Source: Trichobilharzia szidati
Lineage: Eukaryota; Platyhelminthes; Trematoda; Strigeidida; Schistosomatidae
Length of the DNA: 64,000 bases
NCBI GenBank assembly: GCA_944472155.2
Contig: OX235272.1
Span: forward strand, 90,960,020-91,024,019
Direction of reading: 5' to 3'
Position numbers and translations under genes: made by a program. Every line of letters begins with the position of its first letter. Position 1 is the first letter of the stretch. Positions 1-11,460 of the stretch are shown here, in pieces. A model generated the notes under the pieces. It had not been told where the DNA came from and did not search any database. It worked only from the letters and a program-made list of their open reading frames with translations.

Positions 1-236
1 TGTGCTATCAGTGTGATGGTGGTTTACTGGTAACATACTCGCTAGCAACGCATGTGATCTGGGTTCGATTCCCGTTCAATGGATTCCTAGACCTCACCTA
101 GTTTACTAGCCTACTGTTGGCTCAAAAAGAGGGAAGATTGCGCGTGAGGTTAGCGATGCCATGCCACATAAAAACAACCGCTACTGTGACTTGAAAAATT
201 TAATGCCTTATGTTCCATTCCTAGAGTAAAGAAAGT
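1..236 (+). mobile_element. SINE-A copy 1 (tRNA head plus RTE-derived body), diverged
   Basis: A tRNA-like head with a B-box-like GGGTTCGATTCCC (about 54-66) is followed by a body with AAGAGGGAAGATT and GCGTGAGGTTAGC. It ends in CCTTATGTTCCATTCCTAG, the same order of blocks as the younger copies at 16.9 and 36.4 kb. The stretch from CACCTAGTTTACTAG onward also matches the 5' end of the RTE LINE at 39.5-42.8 kb. The start may lie left of the window. Confidence 0.65.
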
Positions 237-281
237 TTTAGAAAATGTTCTTCATATGATGTTCCTTTTTAATTTTATTCC

Positions 282-505
282 TTTGTGTTCCGGGTGAAAC
301 GCAGAGCTTCAAGCTATAGCTTTGAAGTCTCTGTAGCAGTGGTGTTTATTTTTGCCGGGTGGGCTCTGCTAGCCTCATGCCCAGCCTTCCCTCTTTATGG
401 GCTTTATTATCAGTTGAATGAGGTTTAGGAGTACGTTGGCCGAGGACTGAACCCTGGATCACGTGAGGCATGGATGGTGAGCATTCCCCCACTGAACCAC
501 CGACT
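282..505 (-). mobile_element. SINE-A copy 2, diverged
   Basis: Read on the minus strand this has the tRNA-like head (ending near 505), the GGGAAGGCTGGGCATGAGG block, and the 3' tail related to GAAGCCCTATGTTCCACTGG. It is clearly diverged, and the B box (about 445-455) is damaged. Confidence 0.6.
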
Positions 506-2214
506 TACAGTCATTCGTATGACTGAGTTGTTTATTCAACGAATACATAAATCATTTGTACGCTAACTTTTACTCCTAATCACTTAGCCTCTGACCAGTT
601 GTCAATTATTTTTTTGTTTCAGAAAGTATTCAGTGATAAATTTATTTGATTGACAGATTTTTGTTGTAGAATTGAAATTTGTAGTCATTGAGTTATCGGT
701 GTAGTTCAGTCAACTTAGTATCTGACCTTAACTAAAGGCATGAAAATAGTTCAGTGAGGCGAAATTAGCAAAGCCAATTGATTGATGGAATGTGGACATA
801 AGGTGTGAATGCTTTACAGTATACAAAAAGCTTTGGCTTTCTTATTTCGATGGTTAAATCTTCAGTGATATGGAAAGGTGGTGGACATAGAATAATTTGT
901 AAAAGGAAGACATATGGGATAAAAATGACCTCTTCGTGTCCACGTAGGGTAGCATTCGTGAGCCATGTTGAACGGCCGATGTACTTCACACACACAAACA
1001 CACATAAATTTGGTCAAATGGGTGATCTTGTTTTTTTGAATCACTTAAAAGTAATGGCCAACTGGAAAATATTATTTTTAGAGATTCTGCAACGAATATC
1101 CTTTACGGACGTTGTGAAGTCCTCCTTTTTATCGTATTAGCAGTTAGGTCACTTGCAGGTCCATACATAGAATTTTCTTGGGTGCATAAGACAAGTCACA
1201 TTTCGTAGGTTATGAAGAGTGCACGAAAGCCACTTTTGATCAGGACTTTTCTTATGGGATTAAACTCTTCTTTTAGGGCATCAAGGCTGCATATACGTCC
1301 CATTCAAGTGGAGAGTGATTGAACCATCTGTCTTTTGAAACGAATGATTGGGCAGCTGTGGAGAATTTTCAGATAACCATTCCATAATAGTTTTCTATGA
1401 ACCAATCTTCACATGCTTTCATTGCTCCTTTCTGATATTTTCATATCAATAACGAAACTTTTAGACTAGTTCTCCATTTCAAGTGTGAATTTTATCTCCA
1501 GACAGCTGATAGTTTTTGAATTTAATCTGTGATTCAAGTCTCAACTGCCATCATAAATAATGAAAGTGTATATCGCATACCTTTTACGCAATTGGCAACC
1601 CTTAGAATGCAGAGTTATTGAACGAATATATGTAAAAAATGTACATAAATGTGTACGTATATCTAGAGTAAATAAAGTTGCTGAAAGCGGTCTTTTCCAC
1701 TGAATTAGGTGTCTTCTTTCCCAAGACGTCTTAATACGGACTTTCCATGAATAGTTTCCACGACTACTAGAAGTGTGAAACTCAAAAAGGTATATCTAAT
1801 AGGATTACTGAGTGTTCAACCGAAAACCTATTCTGCAGTTTACTTCAATTAATAATTGTGACAATAAATCTTTTTGAATCTTTTACTTATAATAGTACGA
1901 TTAATTATCTAGATAGATAACTGTTTATTAATCAAGTCATGTTACTATATTTCCATAGATGAAAATCAAATATATTTCATGTGTTTAAATTGTTGTATGT
2001 TGTCAGCTGAATGACTGGCTGACTTTCCAAAGTAGAACTTTTCACAACAGTTTAAGTAGTTGCCACACTGCGTATAACACACAAAGTAGAGAAACGGGAA
2101 AAGCCAAAAGAACTCCAATGAACGTATATGTACGACAGAAAGAATAACTAAGCGGAGAGTAATGAGGATTCTATGAATCTAGGAGTTTCATAAAGAGAGA
2201 GTAAATACATCAGC
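506..2214. other. No gene recognised
   Basis: AT-rich sequence with only short ORFs lacking recognisable motifs and a short CA-rich run at 990-1005. I see no exon, RNA gene or named repeat here. Confidence 0.5.
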
Positions 2215-2520
2215 GCTATTGAGAATGATTTTGAGCCATATCACCAACAGTCTCAAGTCATTGGTTCTTCACCTGTTGAAGTCCCCAACCAAGAAGTCTA
2301 CATCTCCGTATGCAGTTCACTCCATCGGCCAAAGACTTCATAGATTGATGCCAGGTTTTGGTATGACCACCCCTAACTCTTTGACAACCTAATGCAATGT
2401 AGGATAACATTGCTTGACGAGAAAAGCGATAGCTTTACATGCGTGACATATATCTAAGACGTCTTAATCGGCTCAGCTTCCTAACCTCATTAACTGACCT
2501 CCCCTACGCCTTACCTCATT
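2215..2520 (-). mobile_element. RTE-type LINE 3' fragment (RTE-B family)
   Basis: On the minus strand, interrupted frames give RLLGWG, LETVGDMAQNHSQ and RGGHTKTWHQSMKSL. These correspond to the end of the RTE-B polyprotein, also seen at 22.8-23.0 kb as RLSGWCPRD and FETLSEMAKNRNQWR. Only the extreme C-terminal part is present, with stops and frameshifts. Confidence 0.55.
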
Positions 2521-3079
2521 ATTACTCACCGCATTATAAAATCTAACACAGGAGACAGAACACAAAGACATTTGGTCAAAAACAGTCTCGTGACTCATAT
2601 GAGATGGTTGTAGGATTGCACTGACAATAAACATTCCTTTTGTATTCTGTAAAAATACATTTTGAGGCTAATAATGGTAACAAGTCAAGTGTGAGGAATA
2701 TCTTCTGGAGAATATAACTGAATGCTCAAGCGAATATTCAGGAGGGATAAATCATGTGATAACTAAATGATAACGTTTCGAAAAGTGGGGTAATAGCAGA
2801 TGTAGAGAAGCTATACATGTAACAATAATTAAATAGAACCAAAAGTTTAATATGAAAATCTTACTTGGTTTTGATATGACAAAATAAATGTGGTGTATTG
2901 CTTTCGAACGCAAAGAACAGATCCATAATCGTGAATCGCCATAAGTTAACTTATAGAAAAGTGGAGTAGTCTCATTTATTTAACATGATGTCGGGGGACC
3001 CTATAGGTCTCGAAGCTCCTGATGCTCAGATATTACAAGATGCACCAGATTACAGCTATTAGTTCACATTTTCTTGCAC
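2521..3079. other. No gene recognised
   Basis: AT-rich spacer between an RTE scrap and a Penelope-like fragment. Nothing recognisable. Confidence 0.4.
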
Positions 3080-4875
3080 ACGGATTAACTAAACTGGGGA
3101 TACCTGATGCAACTCGGTTGACCAGATGTCCAATTTAGTAACTCAGCTGATAAATACTACTTCTAGTAGCAGATTACAGCGCAGTGTAGTGACAAAACAT
3201 GCCTCAACTCGTTTCAGCACAAAGTTGCACGTTGGCTTGCACAGAAATCGGAACTCATTCGTCAACAACGGTTAGCTGTGTGCACCATGAAAGATTCATT
3301 CCATTTCACCGAAAGCTTGAACCCCATAAATGTTTCCAGTATTTTCATGGTATCACTTGATGTGACATCCTTGTTCGCAAAGACCCCAGTCAGTGTAACT
3401 ATCGATATCATTTGTCGACATTCTGATCTTCTCCTATCGCTAGTGACAGAATCCAAACGCCCATTGCCAATGTGTACCGTGGTTGTACAACTCCAGTTTG
3501 ACAACACTCTTTACTGTCAAATAGTTCACTTGGCCGTAGTTTAGCAGACGTCTTTATGTCCAACCTTGAGGGAACAAAGTTAAAGCCTGCAGTCGACGTT
3601 CTACCTACTTGGATTATTCAATGACAAACAAGCAAATACTGAATTTATTATGGGACATGAAAATGATGAAAATTCCTATTTCCTTAACATTGCTATGCAA
3701 CGCCTGGAAGATGGAAGTTTACAGACTTTTTTTAACGAAAGCCTACATGGGATAGACATTACTTACATTTTAATAGTTTTTGTCCAAATATCTATAAAAC
3801 AGTACTGGTCAAAACTGCATTTTATGAAGCCACAAGTATTTTAGAGGAATAATTTCTGGTTCTTGAATAGATGTTGAAAAATGACGGCTTTCCTCAGAAA
3901 TCCATTTACAAATACGACAGATACAAATGTGACAATATTGCAGAAATATTAAAGAAAAGATTGGATACCTCACTAGGCAGAGTCTATCCTGCAGCTACGT
4001 TGGTTCCAGGTTATCGGACAACATGCTGTTTGGTATAATCGAAGGTCCACAGAAACCTTTCTCGTGTTAACTTTAACTATGTATACAGATTGATATGTAT
4101 CTGCTGTGGCGGTTACATTGAGAGAACAGAAAGAAGGGTATACGTTCAGTTTTCTGAGCATGCACATAAAAGCCTAAGTCTCAAGGTAACAAACGCTTAC
4201 AATAGTGCCATTGTCAGACGTCACCTTGATACAGGTTTTAAAGTAGACATTAGGAAATCCTTTAAAATCATCAGTAGACACAATAGCTCAATTCTCCTCA
4301 AGTTTGCTTAAGCAATAGCTATCAAACACCTGGAACTTGATTTATGTGTTCAAAAAGAAGCAGTTATCAGTCTTTCCTTTCCCTGATAACTGGATGTCTC
4401 TACTCTCGTTTTCACTTTGTTAAGTCATATTCGTCTGTAACCCTACCCCTTCACTATAACCTAACTTTACTTGTCTTTTAATTCTGATTTGTATTGAACT
4501 CACTAAATTATCACCCAGTTGATTAGATACTCTTCATCCTACTTACCTCTTATCCATATTAGGTAACTCTTTTGCCATTCTACCCAAGCATTTATTTTTG
4601 TTTAAACTTGAATTCCTTGAGTAGAAGCTATGCAAGTGTAACATCCAAGCACTGTTTATCAAGTATGGAGTCTCCTGTCAACTGACGCTGTGTAACATTT
4701 GCATGTATGTTGAAAAAATTGTCCTGTATATAAACTTAATCATTTCTTTAGGCTGTACTCAGCTGGATGAAAAGCCAACGAAATAAATGCTTAGCACCAT
4801 GTTATTCTGCACAGACTGTTGTTCTTGCTTTAAATCAAATTCATAAAGGGGAATAAGTGTATGAAGTTTCTGATG
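3080..4875 (+). mobile_element. Penelope-like element, family 1, decayed
   Basis: Frames broken by stops spell out a Penelope-type reverse transcriptase and its GIY-YIG endonuclease. FMVSLDVTSLF lies near 3345-3380, FLNIAMQRLEDGSLQ near 3680-3725, and HFNSFCPNIYKTVLVK near 3765-3815 in another frame. The endonuclease end (4090-4385) has a CGGYIERTER block where YIGRTER is expected, then KSFKII, SSILLKFA and DLCVQKEAVISLS, shared with the copy at 19.29-19.49 kb. From 4745 the sequence matches the outer inverted-repeat arm at 19.64-19.74 kb, so the element's terminal repeat seems to be included. It is a pseudo-copy; the 5' limit is approximate. Confidence 0.75.
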
Positions 4876-5142
4876 ATACAACAAAGCCTAATCATTACAT
4901 TCAAGCAGTACACTACTCTCAGCACTTAAGGTTAAACAGCTATTTTAGCCACCGACCAACAACAAAATCACACACATGAGGTCGGGCGTGAACCATCGAC
5001 TAGCTTAATTGCATCTACGGTCTTGGAGTTCACCATCACTTTACATAGGTCAGTAGCCTAGAGGGAACATGAATTTCTTCAGGAGGTAAGTAGATCCAAA
5101 ACCTCCAGTCTAATACCTGTGTGGCATGATGCACATTGATAA

Positions 5143-6935
5143 TAATAATAATATAATAATAATGGCTTTATTCCAAACAGTATTTGTGGTACAGGTATGG
5201 AATTTTCAGCGTGCATTACAATATTGCATCTAATTACCTCATAAATTTTATAAGAATTTAAAAATAAAAAGCAACAACATCAAAAGAAAAAGAAGAGAAA
5301 TAAAAGAAATAAAAAAGAACAGCATTGCATTCACATATTTAAACAGTGCACCACAGGATATGAAATATTAAATTAGTGTGTAATAGAATATATGAGCAAC
5401 AATATTATAGTAACAAAGAAAGGAGAACAAAAGCTAATGGGAACTATTTGTTAGAGTGCCGCAGTAAATTGATCATGTCATGCCTAACAGTTTTCTCATC
5501 ACATAACAGCTGTGCCAGATAAGGTATTGTGGAGTTTTTAAACTTGGTAGTCCTGGCATATAGCTTCCTATAGTTGCTTCTAGTTCTACCAGATGAAATG
5601 CAAGGAGAGAGCTGCGTATAGAGAGGGTGTTCGGGGTCTGACAATATAGAATTCGCTAGTTTCTTACATGACATTATATGTCTATCCACAACGGTGTTAA
5701 CCAGTTGGTTTGACGAAATCCCACTTGCCCTACTAACAGCTTGTAGTGCCCTACGCAGCAAAGCAAAGTCTTTCTTAAGTAGTCCAGGAGAGATTAATGG
5801 GGAGCAGTAAAGAGGGATGGGTAGAATACACGAATTTACAAACTGAGAAAGCAAAGACTGCTTTATACCTGACTGCCTAAACTTCCTAAGGTAGAACGTT
5901 AAGCGAAACATCTTTCTAGTAACTAGGAAGATGCGAGAGGACCAGGAAAGATCGGAGGAAATATTCAGTCCAAGGTACTTGACATGAGATGTAGTTTCGA
6001 CATCTATGCCGTCAATGATAGTGAGCTAGCTAGTTGTCGTAGGTCACGTTTTCGTCTGAAACTGAAACTGACTACCTGACATTTAGACGGATTCAGCTTA
6101 AGACCGTTTGAAGAAGACCACTGACTAATTTCCGAGAGAAAGTTATTTAATATGGAACAGTCTGACTGAGAGTTGACAGGCATGGAGACAGAGAGGTCAT
6201 CAGCATACTTAACAAAATTTGCTACATCAGAATGGGGCAAGTCATGTAAGAAAAAAGAAAACAGAAAAGGAGAAAGAACAGCACCTTGAGGAACACCAGC
6301 TAAAGTAAGTGAGGTAGTGGAGGACTTTCATTGTAGACAGTGTACTGCTTCCTATCAGAAAAGCAAGAATACAACCACTTATTTATCCAGCTCTCACTCT
6401 GTGTTGCAGCAAGCTTACTTAACAAGAGAGACCTAGGTACAGAGTCAAATGCAGATGTGTAATCGAGGAAGGCACACCTAACGTATTTAGCTCCTCTATC
6501 TAAACTAGAGACTATATTATGATATAGAACTACAGCGGCATCTAAGATACACCTACTATGTTTATAGGCAAACTAGTTGGGGTCATTAAAAGGCTTTAAA
6601 GAGGGTTCAAGATTAAGTAAAATAAGTCTTTCCATAACTTCTAAGAAAGGTGAGGTAATAACAATTGGTCTAAACTTGACAGTAGGTCCACTTGTTGATT
6701 TGGGCACTGGAACAACCTTGATATTTTTCCATGAGTCAGGAATAATACTTCTGGAAAAAGATTCATTGAAAATGTCGGTTAATGGGTAACATAAGATGTC
6801 AACACACTTTAAATTAATGGCTGCAGAGGTAGATGTGTTTATTCCTCAAATATGGATTTAGTTTACCTAATGGGTCTTGTGAAATAAGCTCATTGAACAA
6901 CCTGTTTAACGTTGAGCCAATTGTCCACCAATCAG
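5143..6935 (-). mobile_element. CR1/Jockey-type LINE, family 1, 5'-truncated pseudo-copy
   Basis: On the minus strand two broken frames carry a reverse transcriptase. The catalytic FVKYADDLSV lies near 6170-6215, followed by the conserved LNPSKCQVVSF. The C-terminal region (5911-5444) has SQFVNSCILPIPLYCSP, GLLKKD and SSGRTRSNYRK. Related copies lie at 20.6-21.9 and 31.0-32.4 kb. The 3' end (5205-5143) is TGCTGAAAATTCCATACC-like sequence, then GGAATAAAGCC, then a TTA-rich tail. The endonuclease region is missing, and a frameshift separates the palm from the C-terminal region. Confidence 0.8.
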
Positions 6936-7419
6936 AACAAATTATTCTCCTCTTAACCTAGCTGAATTTTGATGTGGTTAAGCGTCGTATAAATATGATG
7001 TGTATTTCCTTAATAAAGTTCCATTGCCAAGTCTCTTAACTTATCCCATTACACCTGTATCATTCGATCAAGAAGACATTATCTCAATAAGTTTAATTCA
7101 TTCATTAGTAATCCAAAATATCTCTATTAGAAGAAAAATTACTAGAACGTTAATTATTTGTCTACAATCAAGTATTTAAAGGATTAAGAGGTCATTCTAT
7201 GTCACACACACACACTCATGTCTGTGTATTGAATTTGGCACCGGCATTTTTTTTCTTCTGTCAATACTGTTAAGTAGATAAACTTGACGCTCTACAGCAG
7301 AAAATTTCAATTTGAACTTCAAGTTTTTTTCTATAAAGATTTTCTTTTTATTCAGTAATAAAAATGTCTCTTGATTTACATTTTTTAGAAACTAATGGTA
7401 TAATTTAAAAGATTGATTA
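6936..7419. other. No gene recognised
   Basis: AT-rich spacer with a short CA microsatellite near 7203-7215. No coding signal seen. Confidence 0.4.
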
Positions 7420-8836
7420 ATGAACAAAGAATATTCTTTGAACGTAGCATCTCCGTTTATAAATTTATCTGTAATTGAAACGGTTGATTACATCTGTGAA
7501 CAAATTAAAAAAGAGTGAGTAAATATTGGGATCCAAGAAGAAATCATTAAAGAATTATTTCTAAAGTGTACCATGAATGTGACTTTATATTTGACGCTGA
7601 ACTCTATAGACAGGTGGATGGAGTGGCGATGGGCTCCCTATCAGGTTTCATGTAAGCATGTTTCTTTCTGAATAAACTAGAAAGTGGTCATCTGAACAGT
7701 CTTATCAGAAAATTCTCATTTGATTGTCAGTATATGGATGATACCTTCATTCTTTGTGAAAATGATTTCAACAGGAACGCAATAATATCTCAATTCACTG
7801 AAGTACACTCAGCTATCAGATTCACGTGTGAAGAAGAATGCCAAAGTAGAATTGCCTTTTCAGACGTCCTACTGACAAGAAGACCAGACGGTAGTATGAA
7901 AAGGAATTTGCACAGGAAAAGTAGTTGGATCGGTCAGTGAATACACTTTCACAGCTTTGTTCCTCTCCGACATAAAATAAATTTGGTCAAGACCATCATC
8001 TATAAGGTCAGAGTTGTTTGTTGAGAAGATGCAATTGAAGATGAACTCAAGGTTGTACACGACATGTCGACTGAAAATAGCTACGCTGTGAAGTTCCTCT
8101 CTAGGCACAAAGCCGAGAAAGTTTAGAAGAACTCCCCTGTATATCTATGCACGACAACAATTCACAGGTGATACACGAAGTGAAATAATAACAAACAAGT
8201 TGAAAAATTCGACTCAGGGGACGTGTAATGCTGATGATCTGCAGTTTATATTTTCCACACAACGGGTTATGATCCTGAAACTGGAAGATGAAGTACCAAA
8301 TCTAGCCACCTCTAATTGTATCTTTCGATTCAAGTGCTCCTGTGGAGTCAGTCATATTGGCCGTTGGTTGATGAACTTAATTTTCCGTGCTCTGAAATAC
8401 CTATCAGTGTGGCTAAATGAAGGGATTGTTAAAACCAACAGCAGTTCTACATTAGATCACTTTGTCTAAACAAGGCACGAAGCTAGCAGCATGGAAGAGT
8501 CTTTCTTTGTCAGTGGTATCCGACAAGTTACCGAAGGCTTCTAGGAATCGAACACTCCAGAGAGCAGAGGTCATTGCAATTCACTTGAATCAACGGGATT
8601 TCTGTGTGAGAAAGAATCACGTCTAGCAATTATTGCTACCAGGCCTTCTGACCAGCCTATAAAATTCAATAAACGTCGTGTGACTCCTCTAAATTTATCT
8701 GATATTCAGTTTAGAGTTAGATTGTTGCATATTATCTGTCTCTTTCCTATGCCTTTGAAATGTAATCTGTTGATACTATTGATTGAGTGTGATTTAAAAC
8801 AGCAGTAATGTTGTTAATGACAATATTTCTTTAATT

Positions 8837-9020
8837 GTGCGTCGGTAGCACAGTACTTAGGACTCCTGCCGACCATGCACATGGTCCGGGGTTCGATTCT
8901 CTGCAGACGCACACCTGATATCTATGGTCGGCCTGCAAAATTGGGCTACCAATTTCATATGCTGAAAATTCCATACTTCTACCAAAAGAAATACTGTGTG
9001 GTTTCCAACTCTAATCAAAA
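8837..9020 (+). mobile_element. SINE-B copy 1 (tRNA-Gly-like head, LINE family 1 tail)
   Basis: The head GTGCGTCGGTAGCACAG and the B box GGGGTTCGATTC match the SINE-A head. The body (CACCTGATATC, TATGGTCGGCCTGC, GGGCTACC) and the tail (ATGCTGAAAATTCCATAC, then ATACTGTGTGG) differ from SINE-A. The tail resembles the 3' end of the CR1/Jockey LINE copies in this window. It is inserted in the 3' end of a Penelope-like element. Confidence 0.75.
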
Positions 9021-9029
9021 TCAATAAAT

Positions 9030-9074
9030 GTAGAAACTTATGAAGAGGAAATAATCGAGAATATTCTTCGTTCA
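9030..9074 (+). ncRNA. Hammerhead-like RNA motif at PLE family 2 terminus, degenerate
   Basis: GTAGAAA is followed by CTTATGA (canonical CTGATGA with one change), a 13-nt spacer, GAGA in place of GAAA, then AGAATATTCT and CGTTC. Same layout as 13123-13170 but with core substitutions that should abolish activity. Confidence 0.4.
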
Positions 9075-9211
9075 TTAAGAGTCTTTTAATTTCATATATG
9101 CTCAACTAGTTATCTTTTGGGAGACTAAAACACTTACTAATAATCTTATTTATTTGACAGATTTTAGATCTTTAGAAATAGGGTACAGGTTTCTCTGTCG
9201 TAATGTGAATC

Positions 9212-9475
9212 ATGAGTGGTCGTGGCAAAGACGTTAAGCCTTGCACCGCTGACAGTAATCTCTTGTTCCCAGTTGCTCGTGTGCATCGTCTGTTGTGCAA
9301 GAGTAACTACGCTGAACATATCAGTTCTGGAGTTTCCATCTCCTTGAAAGCCGCCATCGAATATCTTGCCGCTTAACTGCTCAGACTGGCTGGTAATGTT
9401 TGTCATCATAACAATATCAGTGATGAATGGCAAATGTTATCAAAGTGGTGTTGTTTTATCACTCATACATCAATC
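9212..9475 (+). pseudogene. Histone H2A pseudogene
   Basis: Histone H2A packs DNA in the nucleosome core. Translation from the ATG at 9212 begins MSGRGK, then continues with FPVARVHRLL, NYAEH, AAIEYLAA, a stop where glutamate is expected, and LRLAGNV. This follows the H2A order: N-terminal tail, alpha-1 (FPVGRVHRLL in the family) and alpha-2 (LEYLTAEILELAGN in the family). The segment before SDEW lacks the conserved IIPRHLQLA block, and a frameshift restores QSGVV-like residues near the docking domain (about 9440-9475). The acidic-patch region is disrupted. It is intronless like normal H2A genes, so I cannot tell a retrocopy from an ancient dispersed gene copy. Confidence 0.75.
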
Positions 9476-10243
9476 CTTTGTCATGGATTCGTGGACAGTG
9501 CTCTTTACCTTTCAGTGAATATGCAGCTGGTACTTTCAGCTTCTGATTTACATTATAAAAGAATTGGTGATTATCTAAGAAGTAACTGGCATCCTCTGAC
9601 AAGTCACGCAACAGCTCCCTACAAGATCTAAGATTATAATATGGATTGAATGATGTCATAATGACTGATACCGTTATATGATATTCCACAATTGTTTCTT
9701 CCATTGTGGAGCAATAATTAGCTTAATAAAAGCGTTAACAGTCAGAAGAGGAAATAATAATACTGATATCTGAATAAAAGCTTTTAAAACTATTTGTTAT
9801 ATTGTTGATGATAAAATAAAAGTGTTCAATTGTTGGTTTGGCACTAGTACTGATCACCGATTACTTCTCATCCCCAGATCCCACACAAATAAAGAAAGTA
9901 GACAGACTAGTCCATGGCGGTGAGAACAATTCAATTTTACCATGCAAAAATACATTATACACAAATAATACCTACCTTGAAAAACTAAACCAACAAATAA
10001 ACAATTATATTAGTTGCATAAGGTCGGGTTTCAAGGTTTCCCAATAGCGCTGTAATAAATAATCTATCTTAGCTCAATAAGTTGATTTGTCCAAACTGTT
10101 TTCCGCCTGTCTAAGCCTATTTTATCTAGTGTGAGTCTGTATGAGCTGGTGTTAGCTGCTTCCTATCCGTATTGTAAGGTGCAGTCCTTTATTCGACAGG
10201 TAACCACAACTAAAAGTTACGATGTACTTTTTTATTCTTTTTT
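9476..10243. other. No confirmed gene; one isolated 69-codon ORF
   Basis: An open frame at 9838-10047 (+) starts MALVLITDYFSSPD and contains GGENNSILPC. I recognise no family, and no splice or promoter context supports it. The rest is AT-rich. Confidence 0.3.
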
Positions 10244-10474
10244 TATTCCTTTAAGTTCCCAGTGGAACACATTGGCTTCAAGCTAGAGGCTTGAAGTTTC
10301 TGTAACAGTGGTGTTTATTTTTACAGGATGTAACTTCTAGCCTCATGCCCAACCTTCCCTCTCTACCAGTCTTATTACTGGCTTAGCGAGGTAAAGTAGT
10401 GCGTCGGCCGGTGATCCAACCCCGGACCATGTACATGGTTGGGCAGCATCCTAACCGCTGTTCGACCGACGCAC
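10244..10474 (-). mobile_element. SINE-A copy 3
   Basis: Minus-strand tRNA-like head GTGCGTCGGTCGAACAGCGG ends at 10474. The GAGGGAAGGTTGGGCATGAG body block and the TGTGTTCCACTGGGAAC 3' tail near 10250-10275 follow. Confidence 0.8.
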
Positions 10475-11460
10475 CACGATGTACTTGCTCATACTCTATT
10501 TAGTGTAGCATTGTTTGAATCTGTGATTTCATGATTAAAGGTCCAATGTCAGAAACAATACATCATTTATTTTGTCTAAATCTAGTCCTAATCAATAGTA
10601 TTATTCTATTGTGAGACGGCATAAGCCTTTAAAATATATCTCATTTTCTGTGAGGCTACTTATATGGGTTTTGAATACAATGAAGCTTGGATTTAAGGTT
10701 TCCTATTTCTTCACAAAATTATTCTCAATTCAACCGTATATAGACAGTGATGAGTTCTGTTTTTGGGAAACCATACACATCGGTGTAATTAATTCACCGA
10801 TAAATACCTCATAATCACAATTTCTTGTAAGAAAACGTAACACAAGATGAATATATTTCAATATGTTGATACCTAAGAGCCAACATATACTTATTCAGTC
10901 ATGTAGAAGCAGGGTGGAACAAGTGAAGATTTAATATATAAGAATCACAACTGTCTCGTGTTAACTGGACTTAACGCTACAATTAATTAGTCCTAGTAGT
11001 AGCGTTATATTTGATCAAACCGCCAATATCTTTTTTTAGAAAATATGCAGTGTTAGTTCAATAAGAAGCAGTGTAGGCGAATCATCACTACCACCTACAT
11101 GAAATATCTAAGGTTCATTTGAGTTACTAATTTTATCTTAGAAGAATATGCATTATGTATTGATTACATCATCTAAAGATCAAGCAGAAAATTATCAACA
11201 TTTATCTGATTATAGAAAACTACTATTGACGTAGTAATCAAGTAAATAAAAAACGCATGAATCGTTTTCTGTCATGCAAAAAATTTCATAAAAACAAAAT
11301 GAATAAATATTAAATAGATATCTGATCTCTTAAATTAACTTTCACCATCTTTAAGAGTGTTCATCATCCTATTTATATTATAGCTGGGTGTACTTCATTG
11401 AATTGAGATATTATTGCGTTCCTGTTGATTCATTTTCACAAAGAATGAAGGTATCATCCA
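10475..11460. other. No gene recognised
   Basis: AT-rich, with short ORFs only. The segment 11230-11455 holds PLE-like phrases on the minus strand (for example SFCENESTGTQ), too short and broken to call. Confidence 0.35.

Larger units (their letters stand above)
7420..9160 (+). mobile_element. Penelope-like element, family 2, decayed and split by SINE-B
   Basis: Reverse-transcriptase motifs appear in order across stops: NLSVIETVDYICEQI (7455-7510), ELYRQVDGVAMGSPLSGFM (7595-7650), the catalytic QYMDDTFILCE (7725-7760), FSDVLLTRRPDGSM (7858-7900). The endonuclease part follows at 8200-8469 with RLEDEVP-like KLEDEVPNLATSNCI, CSCGVSHIGR and LDHF. A 3' untranslated region (8650-8836) is shared with the copies at 12.9-13.2 and 14.3 kb. 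A SINE-B (8837-9020) separates it from a hammerhead-like terminus at 9030-9074. Stops and frameshifts make it inactive. Confidence 0.8.

Noticed and set aside
765..1140. Overlapping ORFs on both strands near 0.8-1.1 kb
   Set aside because: Short, overlapping, with a CA microsatellite inside and no recognisable motif.
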